Source of the DNA: Onchidella celtica
Taxonomy: Eukaryota > Mollusca > Gastropoda > Systellommatophora > Onchidiidae
NCBI GenBank assembly: GCA_963931925.1
Contig: OZ007579.1
Location: 40,032,533-40,096,532 of the forward strand
DNA: 64,000 nucleotides
Direction of reading: 5' to 3'
Part shown: piece by piece, positions 46,383 to 57,172 of the stretch
Position numbering within the stretch: position 1 is the first letter of the stretch
Layout of the letters: each line of letters starts with the position of its first letter
Position numbers and translations under genes: made by a program
Notes under the pieces: generated by a model
The model's database searches: none
The model's input: the letters and a program-made list of their open reading frames with translations, nothing else
Told to the model about the DNA's origin: nothing

Positions 46383-47600
46383 GATAAGATAAGATAAGAT
46401 AAGATAAATTTTATTCGTCCTTGTACAAGGAAATTTGTTTTGATCATTGAATACATAACAATACAGTTACAGAAGCAGAAAGTATGATACATAGCGCGCA
46501 CACACATATATACACACACACTGATAAATTAACTAAATTAACAAAATTAACAGTGCACACAATATGCTTCCATAACTAAAACACATTGACCTGACACGCA
46601 GGACATAATTCAACTGTGCACAGATTACGATCAAGATGACGACATTATTGTAACATCCTAGTTGATGATGGAATAAACGATTTAAAGTAGCGCTCAGTTT
46701 TAGTTTTCCTTGACAACAGCCTTAAACTTCTTACAGATCTTATATATTCCTTGTTCAGGGGATGTTGGGGGTCATTTATAATAATATTAGCTTTTTTAAT
46801 ACAAGCACCAGTGTACAGCTCATCAAAATATGACAGATCACAGATACAAATTTTGGATGCTTTTTTAATTAAATTATTGATCTTATTTTTATCTTTTTGT
46901 AAGATGTTTCCTCCCCAACAGACAACTCCATACATCAAAACGCTCTGAATAGCCATGGTGTAAAATATTTTCAGAATGCTTTTGCTAACTTTTAAAAAGC
47001 GGAGCTTTCTGAGGAAATACATGCGCTGGTTGGCTTTCTTGTATACATATGTTACATGCGCATGCCAGTTAAGCAATGAATCAATAGTAATGCCAAGATA
47101 TTTGGCCTCTGTGACAATTTCAACCTCTTCATTGTTGATAGTAAGAGGGCAAACAGGATCGTTGTTATTTTTCCTAAAGTCAAAAACAAGCTCTTTTGTT
47201 TTCTTAACATTCAGTAGAAGATAGTTGTTATTACACCAACAATGAAAGGATTGTACAATGTTAGAATATTCGTGGCCAGAGTTAGGTAAAAGGCCTAAAA
47301 TAGCAGAGTCGTCGGCAAATTTAAGAAGGTAAACGTTGTTGTGTGTCACAGTGAAATCATTTGTATACAATGTATACAAGGCAGGTGACAGCACGCAGCC
47401 TTGTGGCGCTCCTGTGTTTGTTGTGAGTAATTTGGAAAATGTGTTGTTTATATCCACAAACTGGCTTCTCTGTGTTAGAAATTCGAAGATCCAGCTCTTT
47501 AAAAAAGAACTCACGTGTAGGTTGGTAAGCTTTTGAAACATTGAGGCGCAAGTGGCCGCTCGTGCCGGCTCGCTGTTAAACTCAACCCCAAACAAATTCT
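46383..47600 (-). mobile_element. 5'-truncated CR1/Rex-type non-LTR retrotransposon
   Basis: About 1.2 kb on the minus strand: 3' part of a reverse-transcriptase ORF (47595-46645, about 300 codons), a 3' UTR and a tail of repeated ATCTT (plus strand GATAA at 46383-46407). RT motifs: TGAPQGCVLSPALYTLYTND (domain 4), the catalytic box KFADDSAILG with the FADD aspartates, and YLGITID downstream. The ORF ends SRKTKTERYFKSFIPSSTRM and a stop. The endonuclease and N-terminal RT are missing, and the 5' end is frameshifted (VEFNSEPARAA in place of an open SSAFN-like motif). A second, shorter copy lies at 57173-57735. Well preserved, so probably recent. Confidence 0.88.
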
Positions 47601-47854
47601 GTACTTAATTAACAATTGAAATTCAGTAATTAATGGTACTGCAGGAAAAGAAGATAATGCCATGATTACCGGAATCGGTTATTCCGTATGTTTTCTATAT
47701 TTGTACTATTTAAATGTTAACTCTCGACTACAGTTCTTGTTTGTTTTGTCTCCATTTTCTGAAAAAACTGGAGATGTTTAGCCTGTAGAAGGGGTAAAAC
47801 AAATGTCCGTTTTGACACTTGTTTAAGATGTGTTCTGACACGTATCAAGCTGTT

Positions 47855-47965
47855 CCGATTTATTCTTAGTCCTTTTCATTATTACAAAAGCCGCAAACGT
47901 TTAACGTCGAATTTCTCACTTGTGCAAAAAGGTGGAGCTGGAACGAACAAGAAATTAGGTCTCGA
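47855..47965 (+). repeat. Dispersed repeat (TTTCTCACTTGTGCAAA family)
   Basis: Plus copy of the 16140 family: GCCGCAAACGTTTAACGTCG, CTTGTGCAAAAAGGTGGAGC. Confidence 0.6.
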
Positions 47966-48559
47966 AATCCTCACCAGGGGCAGAGTTGGGGTGAGGCTTA
48001 CGGTTAGGCTGAAGCTGAAGATTAGATTTTATCTTCTGGAAATAACCGGATTCGGTAACCTTTTCAGAGAACAAAAATTAAAGGTAGGATCATCACTGTG
48101 ACTGCACACGAGGAATTATAACCGTTTCATAAGGTTCATGGTCTGGATTTCATTTCAATAAATAATTTCGTATGTTTTCGTTGTGGTTGTTGTTGAAAGG
48201 AAATAATAAATAAAGCCAAACTTTTTAACTGATTACCGTAATTGAAAGCGTAATGTGCGCCCTTTAGAAACCCCATTTCCTTTCAGGTAGACTTCTTTTT
48301 TACGCTCCCCCACCCCCCCCCCAACCCCCATTTCCCCACCCCGATTCTCCTAGCGTATGCACTTTATGGATGGCTTCTAAATAACTAACTCAAACTCATG
48401 AGTGAAATCAATAATGTTTTAAAAATCTGCAGTCATAAAACACCCAAATAAGTTAGGTTCTTTATTTTGTTCCATATCAAGCCTACAACTTTCATGTTTT
48501 TTTGTTGTTTTTTTACCCTCGCTCATTGTAAATTCCTTGCGGTACCCCATTAGTGAGTG

Positions 48560-48888
48560 AGTAGGATCGAGTACCTAGTATCTTCGGATAAGACGTAAAA
48601 ATTCGGAGAGCCCGTGTACTCGTTGTGCACGTTAGAGATACCATGGCAGCTGGAAATCGTAAAGAGAAGGCCGAACATGCCGCTGCCCGGGCAAAATTGA
48701 AATTAATAGATAAGATTTATCCCTATCACCACCCCCCACCACCACCAAAAATTTATTATTCATTATTAAATATATATTCAAATATTATTATAATACTTTA
48801 TAAATACAGTTGTGAACTGTTGTGAGGTGTGAACTGCGCCTAACAGGCTGCGTTACAGTTTGCTCTGAGATAGAGAGAGGTAGAGAGA

Positions 48889-48950
<62 letters not shown>

Positions 48951-49075
48951 GAGAAAGAAAGAGAGAGAGAGATGCAAATTGAGAGAACAAAACTTTCTGT
49001 AAAGCGCCTAGAGCGAACTTGTTTGGATTAGGCTCTATATAAATGATCTCCATTATTATTATTATTATTTTAGCC
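48560..49075 (+). mobile_element. SINE copy with (GA)n and AGCGCC-type 3' tail
   Basis: The shared SINE body (GATCGAGTACCTAGTATCTT; GTTAGAGATACCATGGCAGC; CCGCTGCCCGGGCAAAATT) runs into GTGAACTGTTGTGAGGTGTG, then (GA)n at 48877-48971. It ends in AAAGCGCCTAGAGCGAACTT, GGCTCTATATAAATGATC and (ATT)n. Same architecture as 1132-1805 in the opposite orientation; the tRNA head is absent here too. Confidence 0.8.
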
Positions 49076-49286
49076 TGATGATTGTGCAACATTCCTGTTA
49101 TCGAAAGCACTGACATGTGACAGTTTTCTTGTTTCTAAATTAATGAGAATTGCTTTCGTTTAATGGCAACTTGAAAAGAAACTGGGAAACAATTATGGAA
49201 AACTGAGTGAAGGAAATAGCCCCCCCCCCCCCTACCCACACACATACACTCACACTGATCTGCGAAAACTGTAGGACACACATAAG

Positions 49287-49405
49287 GGGTTATCATAATG
49301 GAAAGTCACAGCCAGTTGCTGCCAGCAAAATGTATGCCCAGGAAATAATAGCAGAAGCTGACTGTGTCTGACCAGGCTTAGTATGAAAGGATCTTTTTGG
49401 ATTTA
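49287..49405. mobile_element. MITE piece of the GTATCATACTAAGCC family
   Basis: GGGGTTATCATAATGGAAAG at the left, CCAGTTGCTGCCAGCAAAAT inside, GTGTCTGACCAGGCTTAGTA at the right. Confidence 0.6.
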
Positions 49406-50609
49406 CAAAGAAAATACAGGAAATTGTGGGTGTGCACTTCATATCTGCTTGCAGATTTGTTTCAATCTCATCTATGTGCGAGTTGTTTAACATCATAGTT
49501 CGTGCAGAACAGAGATAAAAGAGATTTGACTCAGCGCAGTGTGGGTCCAAGCCTCGTACACACAAATAACGAAAAGAACAAACAAACAATGTACAAAAAC
49601 AGAAAACGAAGACATCATAGCGTCAAACAGTGAGGCATATTCAGGTCAGTGAAAGGAGTGTCACATTCATGATATCCGGAAACGTATATCATTTCACCAT
49701 GACTGTGCCAAGTTCTGTTCTGTTGAAGCGGCGTCTTCATGCGTGTAATATAAACATAAAATCTCATATTTGTAAATTACCGAAGTGAGAAATGCAGACT
49801 TGCATCAGTAATGTGTTTGTAGGTAGTCTGTGGATGGTGTTTATAGGTATTCTGTGGACGGCGCCTGTTAGTAACATGTGTACACATCTAGAAAACAGGA
49901 AATATAACTCTTCATAACCGTAATACTGTCAGGATGGATCTGCTGTGTCCTGACAAAGGTCTTTGAACTGCAAGTCTTCATTGTACAAATTTAGCACTTG
50001 ATGCTGTCTTTGACTTAGAAACCTCAACAAAGTGCTCATCTCTGGAAAGCTGATGGCTTTGCCGGTTTTTACAGCCCAACGATGAACAAAACTGCCAATT
50101 TAGTTTGTCCCCTGAGTGTCGTAGGGTCATTAACGACTGGACGTACAATGTTACAAATATGTGATGGTGAATTGTGAAATTGTGATATCTCTCCCGGGGT
50201 TTGTGAATTGTGAAGCAGTTGTGGAAGAACTGGGGTGTGTTTTGTGCATTTCTACAGCCAGATCATGGGAAATGTTTGTGCTCGGTAAGTATCCGTGACA
50301 TCACGAGCGTTTTGCCGGCAGCGGTGCTAAGAGTTCACTGTGTCTCATGCCAGGACGGCGTCATCCATAGCATATGTACGCTCAATTTTAGCGATGTTTG
50401 ATTCCATGTAGCACTAGCTTTTCTTGTCACTGTTTTGTAAAAAAAAAAAATTAAAAATTCGTTTTCTCATTGTCATATTTTGTTACTTTATTTAGCAACA
50501 CTTTCCGCTGCAGCCATACATTTGCAAGATGCATGAAATAGTGCAAATCAAGATGCAGAGGAAGGCATTACTTTTGTAAAGTCGGGTGAACTTCCATGTT
50601 TCTTAAACA

Positions 50610-50895
50610 TGTCTGCCAATCCAGGTCAAATTTTGCTTTTTAACATTTCATAAAATGAAATCGCAACCTTAGTTCTTGTTTGTTCCATTTGCATTTTCTG
50701 AAAAACTGGAGATATTTTAGTTTGTAGAAGAGACATAACAAATGCACACTCTGACACTTGCTTAAAATGCGCTGTGGCACTAATCGAGCTGGTCCCGATT
50801 TATCCTAACTACAAAGGCCACAAACGTTTGGCAACGGATTTCTCAGTTGTGCAGAAAGTGGAATTGGAACAAACAAGAACTGAAGTCACGAAATG
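50610..50895. repeat. Two adjoining dispersed repeats
   Basis: 50610-50660 belongs to the CCAATCTAGGTCAAA family, 50775-50895 to the TTTCTCAGTTGTGC family of 16140. Confidence 0.55.
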
Positions 50896-51889
50896 TGCTC
50901 TCACTTTGACTTACTGAATTGTAAATTTGCACATTCTACTGGTGATCACAAAATGGAGACAAAACAGAATAAAGAAGTCCGCAACATGAACGTTTTCTGT
51001 TTCTCCTGGAAATGGTTGTTTTTTGGCTGCACAGTCTTTTTTCACAGCGTGACTATAAACACTGCTTGGGTGTGCATTTATAGATGAAGTTTACTGGTTG
51101 CACGGTGTTACGCGGTGTCAGACATTGAAAACGTATAATGTATTAGGAAATTGAAAGGAGAAGGCAGTCAACTCACCTACACCAGGACAGCACCAGCTGC
51201 ACCATTGTCCCCAGTGACGCCGACACTTCAGAGCCCGGATCGGACTTATCAGTCACCTAGGGGCATACCCATTGTGAAGTTCATACTCATCTTGGCTTGC
51301 GAACTGTATTATGTCGTGACAGAAGTACCAAATTTGAACATTTATAATGATAATTGCGTGAGCCAACCATTAAAATGGCGTCGGACTAAGCTGTCGCACT
51401 GGTGCACTGTAAGCATGTCATTAAAGAAATTCGAGAGCAAAACTTCACAACACAGGCGTCATTACATTAGAATATCTGACAATATACAGAGTTTATTGTC
51501 GTTTTGCTGCCCTGAATTCAGTCTGTAAGGCCATGTCGACGGGTATTTGCCATATTGTTGTATGTGCATTTTTCCCCTTTCGAGAAAATGAGGATTGAAG
51601 TTTGGTCGGCAATAAGGCTAAAACGCACAAAGCATAAGTCATAAACTCATATCTCGAAAAGTTTTTTAACCGATTGGAATAACACTTGTACCTAGTGAAT
51701 TTAGGAGTGAGAAAACCATTTCAGGACAAAAACTCATAATCGACAAAATGTCCCCTACCATAATAAGGCAAATACCCCTCGATATAGTGAGAAAGTGGTG
51801 TTGAAAAGGATGGCAACCTTTGGCTTTTTACACTTCTGAAAAAAAAAATCACCACATAATGAGAGGCAGGGACAGAATACTGCTTGCCA

Positions 51890-51925
51890 TCGCTTTGCCA
51901 TCGCTTTGCCATCGCTTTGCCATCG
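51890..51925. repeat. 11-bp tandem (CATCGCTTTGC)
   Basis: CATCGCTTTGC repeated three times and a bit. Confidence 0.8.
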
Positions 51926-52060
51926 CGCTGAAGCGTCCACTCAACAAGAGCATTGTATACCACCGGATGACGGGAAAATTGCCCCACGGCCAAGACAGCT
52001 CATCGAGAGGGAGAGAAAAAAAAACAACAGAAAACTAAAATTAATAAAAAGGTTAACTGA

Positions 52061-52243
52061 TCTTGTCCACAGCATCCGCTCTTCTCCGCTAATGACAAAG
52101 TGAAACACTGTTTGCCTCTACAGCGGTGAGGAGCGGAGCTGAGCGGAACGGATGCTGTGAAAAAGCATGCAGAGGCAAAGCGTGTTTTACTTTGATATCC
52201 GTCATTTTCCGTAAAACAGCGGAGCGGATGCGGTGTACAAGAC
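52061..52243. mobile_element. Possible MITE with CTTGTCCACAGCATCCGCTC ends
   Basis: Left end CTTGTCCACAGCATCCGCTC and right end (inverted) CTTGTACACCGCATCCGCTC. The left end resembles TTGTCCACAGCTTCCGTCCC at 56607, near the MADF remnant, so this may be a non-autonomous relative. Target duplication unclear. Confidence 0.45.
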
Positions 52244-52522
52244 TATTTTACTTCATTTCTCATCAACGACTTTATGCGAGTCATTTCAACGCGTTTCCCG
52301 CTTTTACAATACAAAATAAAAGTTCATTAAATATGAAAACAACAGCAATAACAAACTTGTAACTGATGACAATGGTTTGTCGTCCGTACGCTAAAATAAT
52401 GTGGAGCCCCGTGTACCCGCCAGAAAATCTGTAGTCAACTGTAGCTTGAAAGTGGTTTTAAAAATTTATGATAGATTATAAATTCTAACCGTTTTTTTCA
52501 ATTGTTGTTTTCATCCTTGCAG

Positions 52523-52712
52523 CTCTAGGGATATACTATCTGGCATCAATGGACAAGTCCATCCAATCTCGCCAGATTTTAATGGGGCGGAAGAGCCAGA
52601 TTTTCTGACATGGTCGAATCTTTTGGCTTCCATTCCATCTGAAGAGAGGCGCACATCGCAGATTCGACGTCATCATTTGGTGATTTCTATACCTGTTTGC
52701 GTCATAGGCAAG
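52523..52712 (+). CDS. Host gene, coding exon (second constitutive)
   Basis: Acceptor: T-rich tract then CATCCTTGCAG (52512-52522). Donor: GGCAAG|GTAGGT at 52713. 190 nt: with the two-base carry-over it reads GSRDILSGINGQVHPISPDF, then EEPDFLTWSNLLASIPSEER, then QIRRHHLVISIPVCVIGK, and ends at a codon boundary. The peptide mixes charged and hydrophobic residues like a folded domain, unlike the disordered exon 1; the LTWSNLL and LVISIPVCVIG segments look structured. Family not recognised. Confidence 0.78.
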
Positions 52713-52934
52713 GTAGGTTTGACGTCACCGTGACATACTGAGATGACGTGGTAACTGACACAAAGTTCTTGAATTTGTGCTCAGATCTGTGATGGTTCTG
52801 TAGGAAGTAAGAGTAAGATTGTGTATAAATTATGATACGCGTCACCATAATACTATAGGAAATATCATTTATAGAAAATGTCCGAAGTGGATACGCATTC
52901 TATCTAGTCCCCTTCTGGCTTAGAGATGACTAAC

Positions 52935-53400
52935 ATCATCATCATCAGTTGCTCTGTGTGGAACAGACATTAGTGATCATGACTCTCCACTCGGATCTGT
53001 CATCAGCCAACCTCAAGGAGGAGTTGTTGTTGTGACGTTTATTTGTTGTCCATGAATTAAGACTTTCAGTGAAAATTTTTCTCCTGCTTTTCCTGCCTCC
53101 GATCTTCCCTGCGACTGCCAGATGGTCGAGGCTCCTGAGGTGACAGATGTGTCCTAGAAGTTTCAGTTGCCTCTGTCTTATTGTTTTAATTCATGATTTT
53201 TTCAGATTAGAGTCTTTCAATACTGACTCATTTGATTTTTTCTCCATCCATGATATTCTCAATATTCTTCTAATAAACCACATCTCTACTGCTTCTAGTT
53301 TCCTCTCTATTTCTTTGTTCATTGTCCAACATTCACACCCGTATAATAGCACATTTGCAAATTTCATTCTAGATTTATACAAAAGACATTAATTTTTCAA
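52935..53400 (-). pseudogene. LINE reverse-transcriptase C-terminal remnant (RTE-like)
   Basis: The minus strand reads LLYGCECWTMNKEIERKLEA, then WFIRRILRISWMEKKSNES, then (after a frame change) RQLKLLGHICHL, GRKSRRKIFTESLNSW, and near the plus-strand left end RSEWRVMITNV. This is the standard order of the C-terminal part of RTE-like reverse-transcriptase proteins (YGCE.W, RR.LRISW..K.TNE, LGH, basic GR block, W..M..NV). Dead through frameshifts; it sits inside an intron of the host gene. Confidence 0.78.
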
Positions 53401-54200
53401 AAAATGTATAGATAAAACAATTTCGTGTAGAATTTTTAAATTTGATTTTTTAAATTCTAAGTGCTGAAACTCCTCGTATCAATCTTGAAAAAAGAAGAAA
53501 AGAAGAAGAAAGTGCAAGACGAAAAGTGGCTATTAACGTAGTGGCGCGCCCTTAACCCAAAACTCAAACCCAAACTCACGGGAATGCAGCACATAATATC
53601 TTGTTCTCTGTGCAATTTGGCGCGTAGAGTTGTAAACTATCTTAGAAGCGTAATTTATGACTGACTGGGATGAAATTTACCAGTTAGATCTAAACGTCCG
53701 CTTCAGACCAGTTAAGAAGTTACAGATCATTGTGTTTATTTGCAGTCTGAATTCTAAACCTTTGTGGGCTGTACCATTAAATGTGAGTAGATCTGGTGAA
53801 ATTGGGCTTAAGGTGAAAGACCAAAAATTAATTCCTGGGAAAACCTCTCCAAAGGGGGGGAGGGGGGGGGGGGCTTTTCTATGGAAATTGAGATTTCTTC
53901 ATAACAATAAAAGATTAGCCATTTTTTCTGCCTATTTTGCTTGAAATAGTCATAGAAATATCTTATTTAGAGTTTTTTTAAATGTATACAAATGTCACCT
54001 TATACGCGGTTTCGCCAAGTCCAATCACAAATGTTAAGCATTATTAGCTAGATCGGCTGAATTTCTGCCAAAAGTTGTCATGGAAGCAGAAAAAAAAAAA
54101 GTCGCCGGGGGGGGGGCTAAGAAGTCATAAATAAAAAAATAAGATAAAATAATAATCTAAAAAAAAAAACAACAAACTGATCTTGTTGTTTTTTCCACAG
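53401..54200. other. Intron between host exons
   Basis: AT-rich, with a G-run at 53857-53870 and another near 54105-54115. No gene seen. Confidence 0.5.
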
Positions 54201-54339
54201 GAGAATCCCATTACTTTCACCAGTATGGACGCCATAGAACAAACACTGAGACGACTGTACCCAGAGATTCTGGTCAAGAAACGGGGAGGGCAGGAAGGGG
54301 AGGGCATGCTGGAAATGATAGACATACCTGAGGATCAGG
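54201..54339 (+). CDS. Host gene, coding exon (third constitutive)
   Basis: Acceptor: GTTGTTTTTTCCACAG ending 54200. Donor: ATCAGG|GTAGGT at 54340. 139 nt, entering in phase 0 and leaving with one base. Reads ENPITFTSMDAIEQTLRRLY, then PEILVKKRGGQEGEGMLEM and IDIPEDQ. The DAIEQTLRRLYPEILVKK part looks like an amphipathic helix; a Gly/Glu linker follows. Confidence 0.78.
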
Positions 54340-55093
54340 GTAGGTTTTTGCCCTTTTACTTAATTCAACATGATAATGAACTATTGCTGTTCTCTGAGCT
54401 TTCACCGATTGTTTATCTGTTCATGATGAACTCATAGTTTAATGTTTCACACAGGTTAAACTGTAGAATTTTTTACTTTTTTAAAAATAATTTGTTCCAA
54501 TTATTATTTTCTGAAAAAAGCAAAGAAGCAAACTCGGGGAATCAGGCTACAATAGTAATATAACAAATAAAGAAAAAGCCTATGCAAAATTTCTAAGAAG
54601 TATAAATAACACATTCCAAGAAAATCGATGTCGAATTCCACTAATGGAAGAAAAAACAGCACTAGAGTAACACAATCTAGAGGGCTGAGACATAAACTGT
54701 CCCGTGCCCACAGTTCTGGTCTGGAAATTTAGTCTTTTTCAAAACGTACTAAAAACTTTTTTAAGCTCCTTCGTTTTACCTGAAATGACCCGTATGTCGC
54801 AATCTAGGACAATGCAACTTTTTTAAACATTATGTTATAGAATAAAGTGTGCTCGTCCTATCTAGGGTCATCCTGAAATGGAAACAGAACACAGAATAGA
54901 ACGGGCCGCAACGTGCAATGTTGTTGTTTTTTTCTTTTCTTTTCTTTTGCTCGTGGGGTCTCTGGAATGTGCCTCCTCCCTAACCCCACCCATACCCCAT
55001 ACAGTTGTTTACAGTAATGTACATCATTTTGCCTTTGGCAACACACGGTTCTTTACTTGTTTGTTTGTTTTCTCTTCTTCCTTCGTGCATCAG
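54340..55093. other. Intron between host exons
   Basis: AT-rich; includes a dispersed-repeat copy near 54785-54850 (CGCAATCTAGGACAATGCAA; ATTATGTTATAGAATAAAG). No gene seen. Confidence 0.5.
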
Positions 55094-55162
55094 TCACTCC
55101 CACGGATTCCAAACAGAACATCACCACTGAACCCAAGAAAGATCGGAGGGTGTCCGTTGTCA
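55094..55162 (+). CDS. Host gene, coding exon (fourth constitutive, last visible)
   Basis: Acceptor: TCTTCTTCCTTCGTGCATCAG ending 55093 (pyrimidine-rich). Donor: GTCA|GTGAGT at 55163. 69 nt. With the one-base carry-over it reads VTPTDSKQNITTEPKKDRRV then SVV, leaving one base. No stop codon follows in the window that could end the gene without reading into the intron, so further exons lie to the right. Smallest exon, hence less certain than the others. Confidence 0.65.
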
Positions 55163-55260
55163 GTGAGTATATTATTATTATCCTTCTGTGTGTCTCAACT
55201 TCTCTCTACTCATCTTGTCTGTCTGTTCTTCTTAAAAGATTAGGTAATCTGCCTCCGTTG

Positions 55261-55815
55261 CCGGACAGTTTGCCTACGACAGTTCGCCTACGGACAGTTC
55301 GCCTATGGACAGTTCGCCTATGGACAGTTTGCCTATGGACAGTTTGCCTACGGACATTTCGCCTACGGACAGTTCGCCTACGGACAGTTCGCCTACGGAC
55401 AGTTCGCCCACGGACAGTTCGCCTACGGACAGTTCGCCTACGGACAGTTCGCCTACGGACAGTTCGCCTATGGACAGTTCGCCTACGGACAGTTCGCCTA
55501 CGGACAGTTCGCCTACGGACAGTTCGCCTACGGACAGTTCGCCTACGGACAGTTCGCCTACGGACAGTTCGCCTACGGACAGTTCGCCTACGGACAGTTG
55601 TCTTACGGACAGTTCTCTTACGGACAGTTCTCTTAAGGACAGTTCGCCTACGGACAGTTTGCTTACGGACAGTTCGCCTACGGACTGTTTCCCTACGAAC
55701 AATTTGCTTACGGACATTTCGCCGACGGACAGTATGCCCTGGGACAGTATGCCTTGGGACAGTTTGCCTACAGACAGTTTGCCTACGGACAGTTTGCTTA
55801 CAGGACTTTACGTCT
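55261..55815. repeat. 15-bp minisatellite, about 36 copies
   Basis: Units of TTCGCCTACGGACAG, most perfect in the centre and degenerate toward the right (TTTGCTTACGGACAG, TATGCCCTGGGACAG). The unit is a multiple of three and lacks stops in most frames, so several frames on both strands stay open (VRLRT, SSPTD, ELSVG, VRRRT repeats). It begins 98 bases after the last visible host donor, so it is intronic in this model. Confidence 0.95.
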
Positions 55816-56832
55816 ACGGACGCCATGCCTGCTTAACGGACCTTATGCCACAAGGGACATTTAGACACAACTATGTTTACTATAGGTCTGTTGTGAAACA
55901 AAGTATTCCTTGACAGATTTTGTGGGCTAAGTGCCAGCCTTTTGTAGTATAGCCTCAGTGGTGATTATATAGGCTGGGTGAAAATCTCTGCTTTTCGAGG
56001 GCATCAACCTATGCCCGGTGCTGTTAGCCCCGTTGATCATATAGACAGTTTCAGCGTCAGTCTTTATCCAGCCAGCAAGCCTGTGAAAATCCCACAAAGA
56101 GGATTGACGTCAACTTTGCACATAGGAATGACATCGTTCCTACGTAGATTCGGTGTCATAACATCATCTCCCACGTCAATTTGATGCCGTGAATCCGCCC
56201 TACGGTAATCCCACCAACATTACGAAATCCTATGAAAATGTACGTCGGATCGACGCAGGGATGCTGGCTGGGTATATATCAAACCGCCCACGGGTAACTC
56301 TAGGGCTGGCCTGTGCGACAGCCTCTGTACTGTAAACGCCTACGGCTGATTTATCTAGGCCGCCCTAAGTGTACTTATTGTATTGTGTCAACACCCACGC
56401 TTCAACCTTTGAAGTGTAGCCCACCACCCCCACCCCCACCCACACATATCTTCTCAATATAGATACGGATGTCAGGCTATACATTGTCTTCCTTTTGTGT
56501 ATACCTAGCAAGTGAACCATTTCGTAACCTTTTTCACCTCTATGTTTACGGAAAAAGTTTGTACAAAACAACAACAAAAATTAAAACACTCTTTGCCTCT
56601 CCATTTGTTGTCCACAGCTTCCGTCCCGCTCCGTTCGTCACCGCTGTCCGTTTCGCATGCCGGAGTAGTTACGTGAAGACAGTTAGCAAGTCACAGCTCA
56701 CTACATCATTTTGTACGGGAGAGATTCACCGTAATTGATTTGCACTGTTAGTTGCTTCTTAATTGGCTATGTGTGTAGTGGTAGCCTAGCTACCAGAAGC
56801 TTCGTTTCTTTGCTGTAACGGAACCATTCAGC
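55816..56832. other. Intronic spacer, possible Harbinger left flank
   Basis: Contains TTGTCCACAGCTTCCGTCCC at about 56607, similar to the MITE end at 52061. No supported gene before the MADF frame. Confidence 0.4.
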
Positions 56833-56965
56833 ATGTATGAAATAAAGTTAATTGGAAGTGTCAGGTCTCGATCAACTTCGTACGACAAAATGGACCCTAA
56901 ATATAATGACAGAGAGTACGTACAGGTTCTTTGGGAACAAGTGGCCTCTGAACTAAATGAAAGAG
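56833..56965 (+). pseudogene. MADF-domain exon fragment, Harbinger-associated
   Basis: ATG at 56833, then KLIGSVRSRSTSYDKMDPKY and NDREYVQVLWEQVASELNER up to AAAGAG|GTAAGA (donor at 56966). It matches the start of a MADF/Myb-SANT-like DNA-binding domain: LI..V, then Y-D-K-x-D-x-x-Y-x-D-R, then W-x-x-V-A-x-E-L. Animal Harbinger elements often carry such a second protein beside the transposase. A decayed DDE-transposase piece lies on the opposite strand 0.9 kb downstream. A host MADF gene cannot be fully excluded, but no later exon was found. Confidence 0.6.
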
Positions 56966-57119
56966 GTAAGACATTAGATCTATCTTTATTTTATTATTCA
57001 TTGGGATTTTTTATACCCAGTAGCAATGTAAGTGTTAGTAAGATAATATAAAAGGAATGAAAATATTAGGATGATATGATTGTCAGTTTGTGTATTCATC
57101 AGTGATAATGTGATGAGAA

Positions 57120-57172
57120 TAATGATGAATGCGATGATGATGATGATGATGATGATGATGTTGATTATGATG
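57120..57172. repeat. (GAT)n microsatellite
   Basis: GATGAT repeats just left of the Rex-type insertion. Confidence 0.85.

Larger units (their letters stand above)
20469..52522 (+). other. First intron of the host gene (about 32 kb)
   Basis: Bounded by GTAAGT at 20469 and a T-rich tract ending TTGCAG at 52522. Apart from the candidate cassette exon at 26339-26551, it is built of transposable elements, micro- and minisatellites and unassigned AT-rich DNA; individual elements are listed separately. Long stretches not listed (for example 28.2-29.6, 29.9-31.0, 37.3-39.3, 40.3-41.9, 44.7-46.4 and 49.4-52.0 kb) show no gene I can support. Confidence 0.75.

Noticed and set aside
51147..51528. Open frame beginning KGEGSQLTYTRTAPAAPLSP with an upstream TTAG, considered as another host exon
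   Set aside because: Composition is coding-like and it enters in the right phase, but the only downstream donor (TTGC|GTGAGC at about 51356) leaves the wrong phase for 52523, and the acceptor lacks a pyrimidine tract.
55057..55913. Frames of 147-259 codons on both strands
   Set aside because: They arise from a stop-free 15-bp tandem repeat. The real exon (55094-55162) ends at a good donor before the repeat and is read in a frame that fits the upstream exon.
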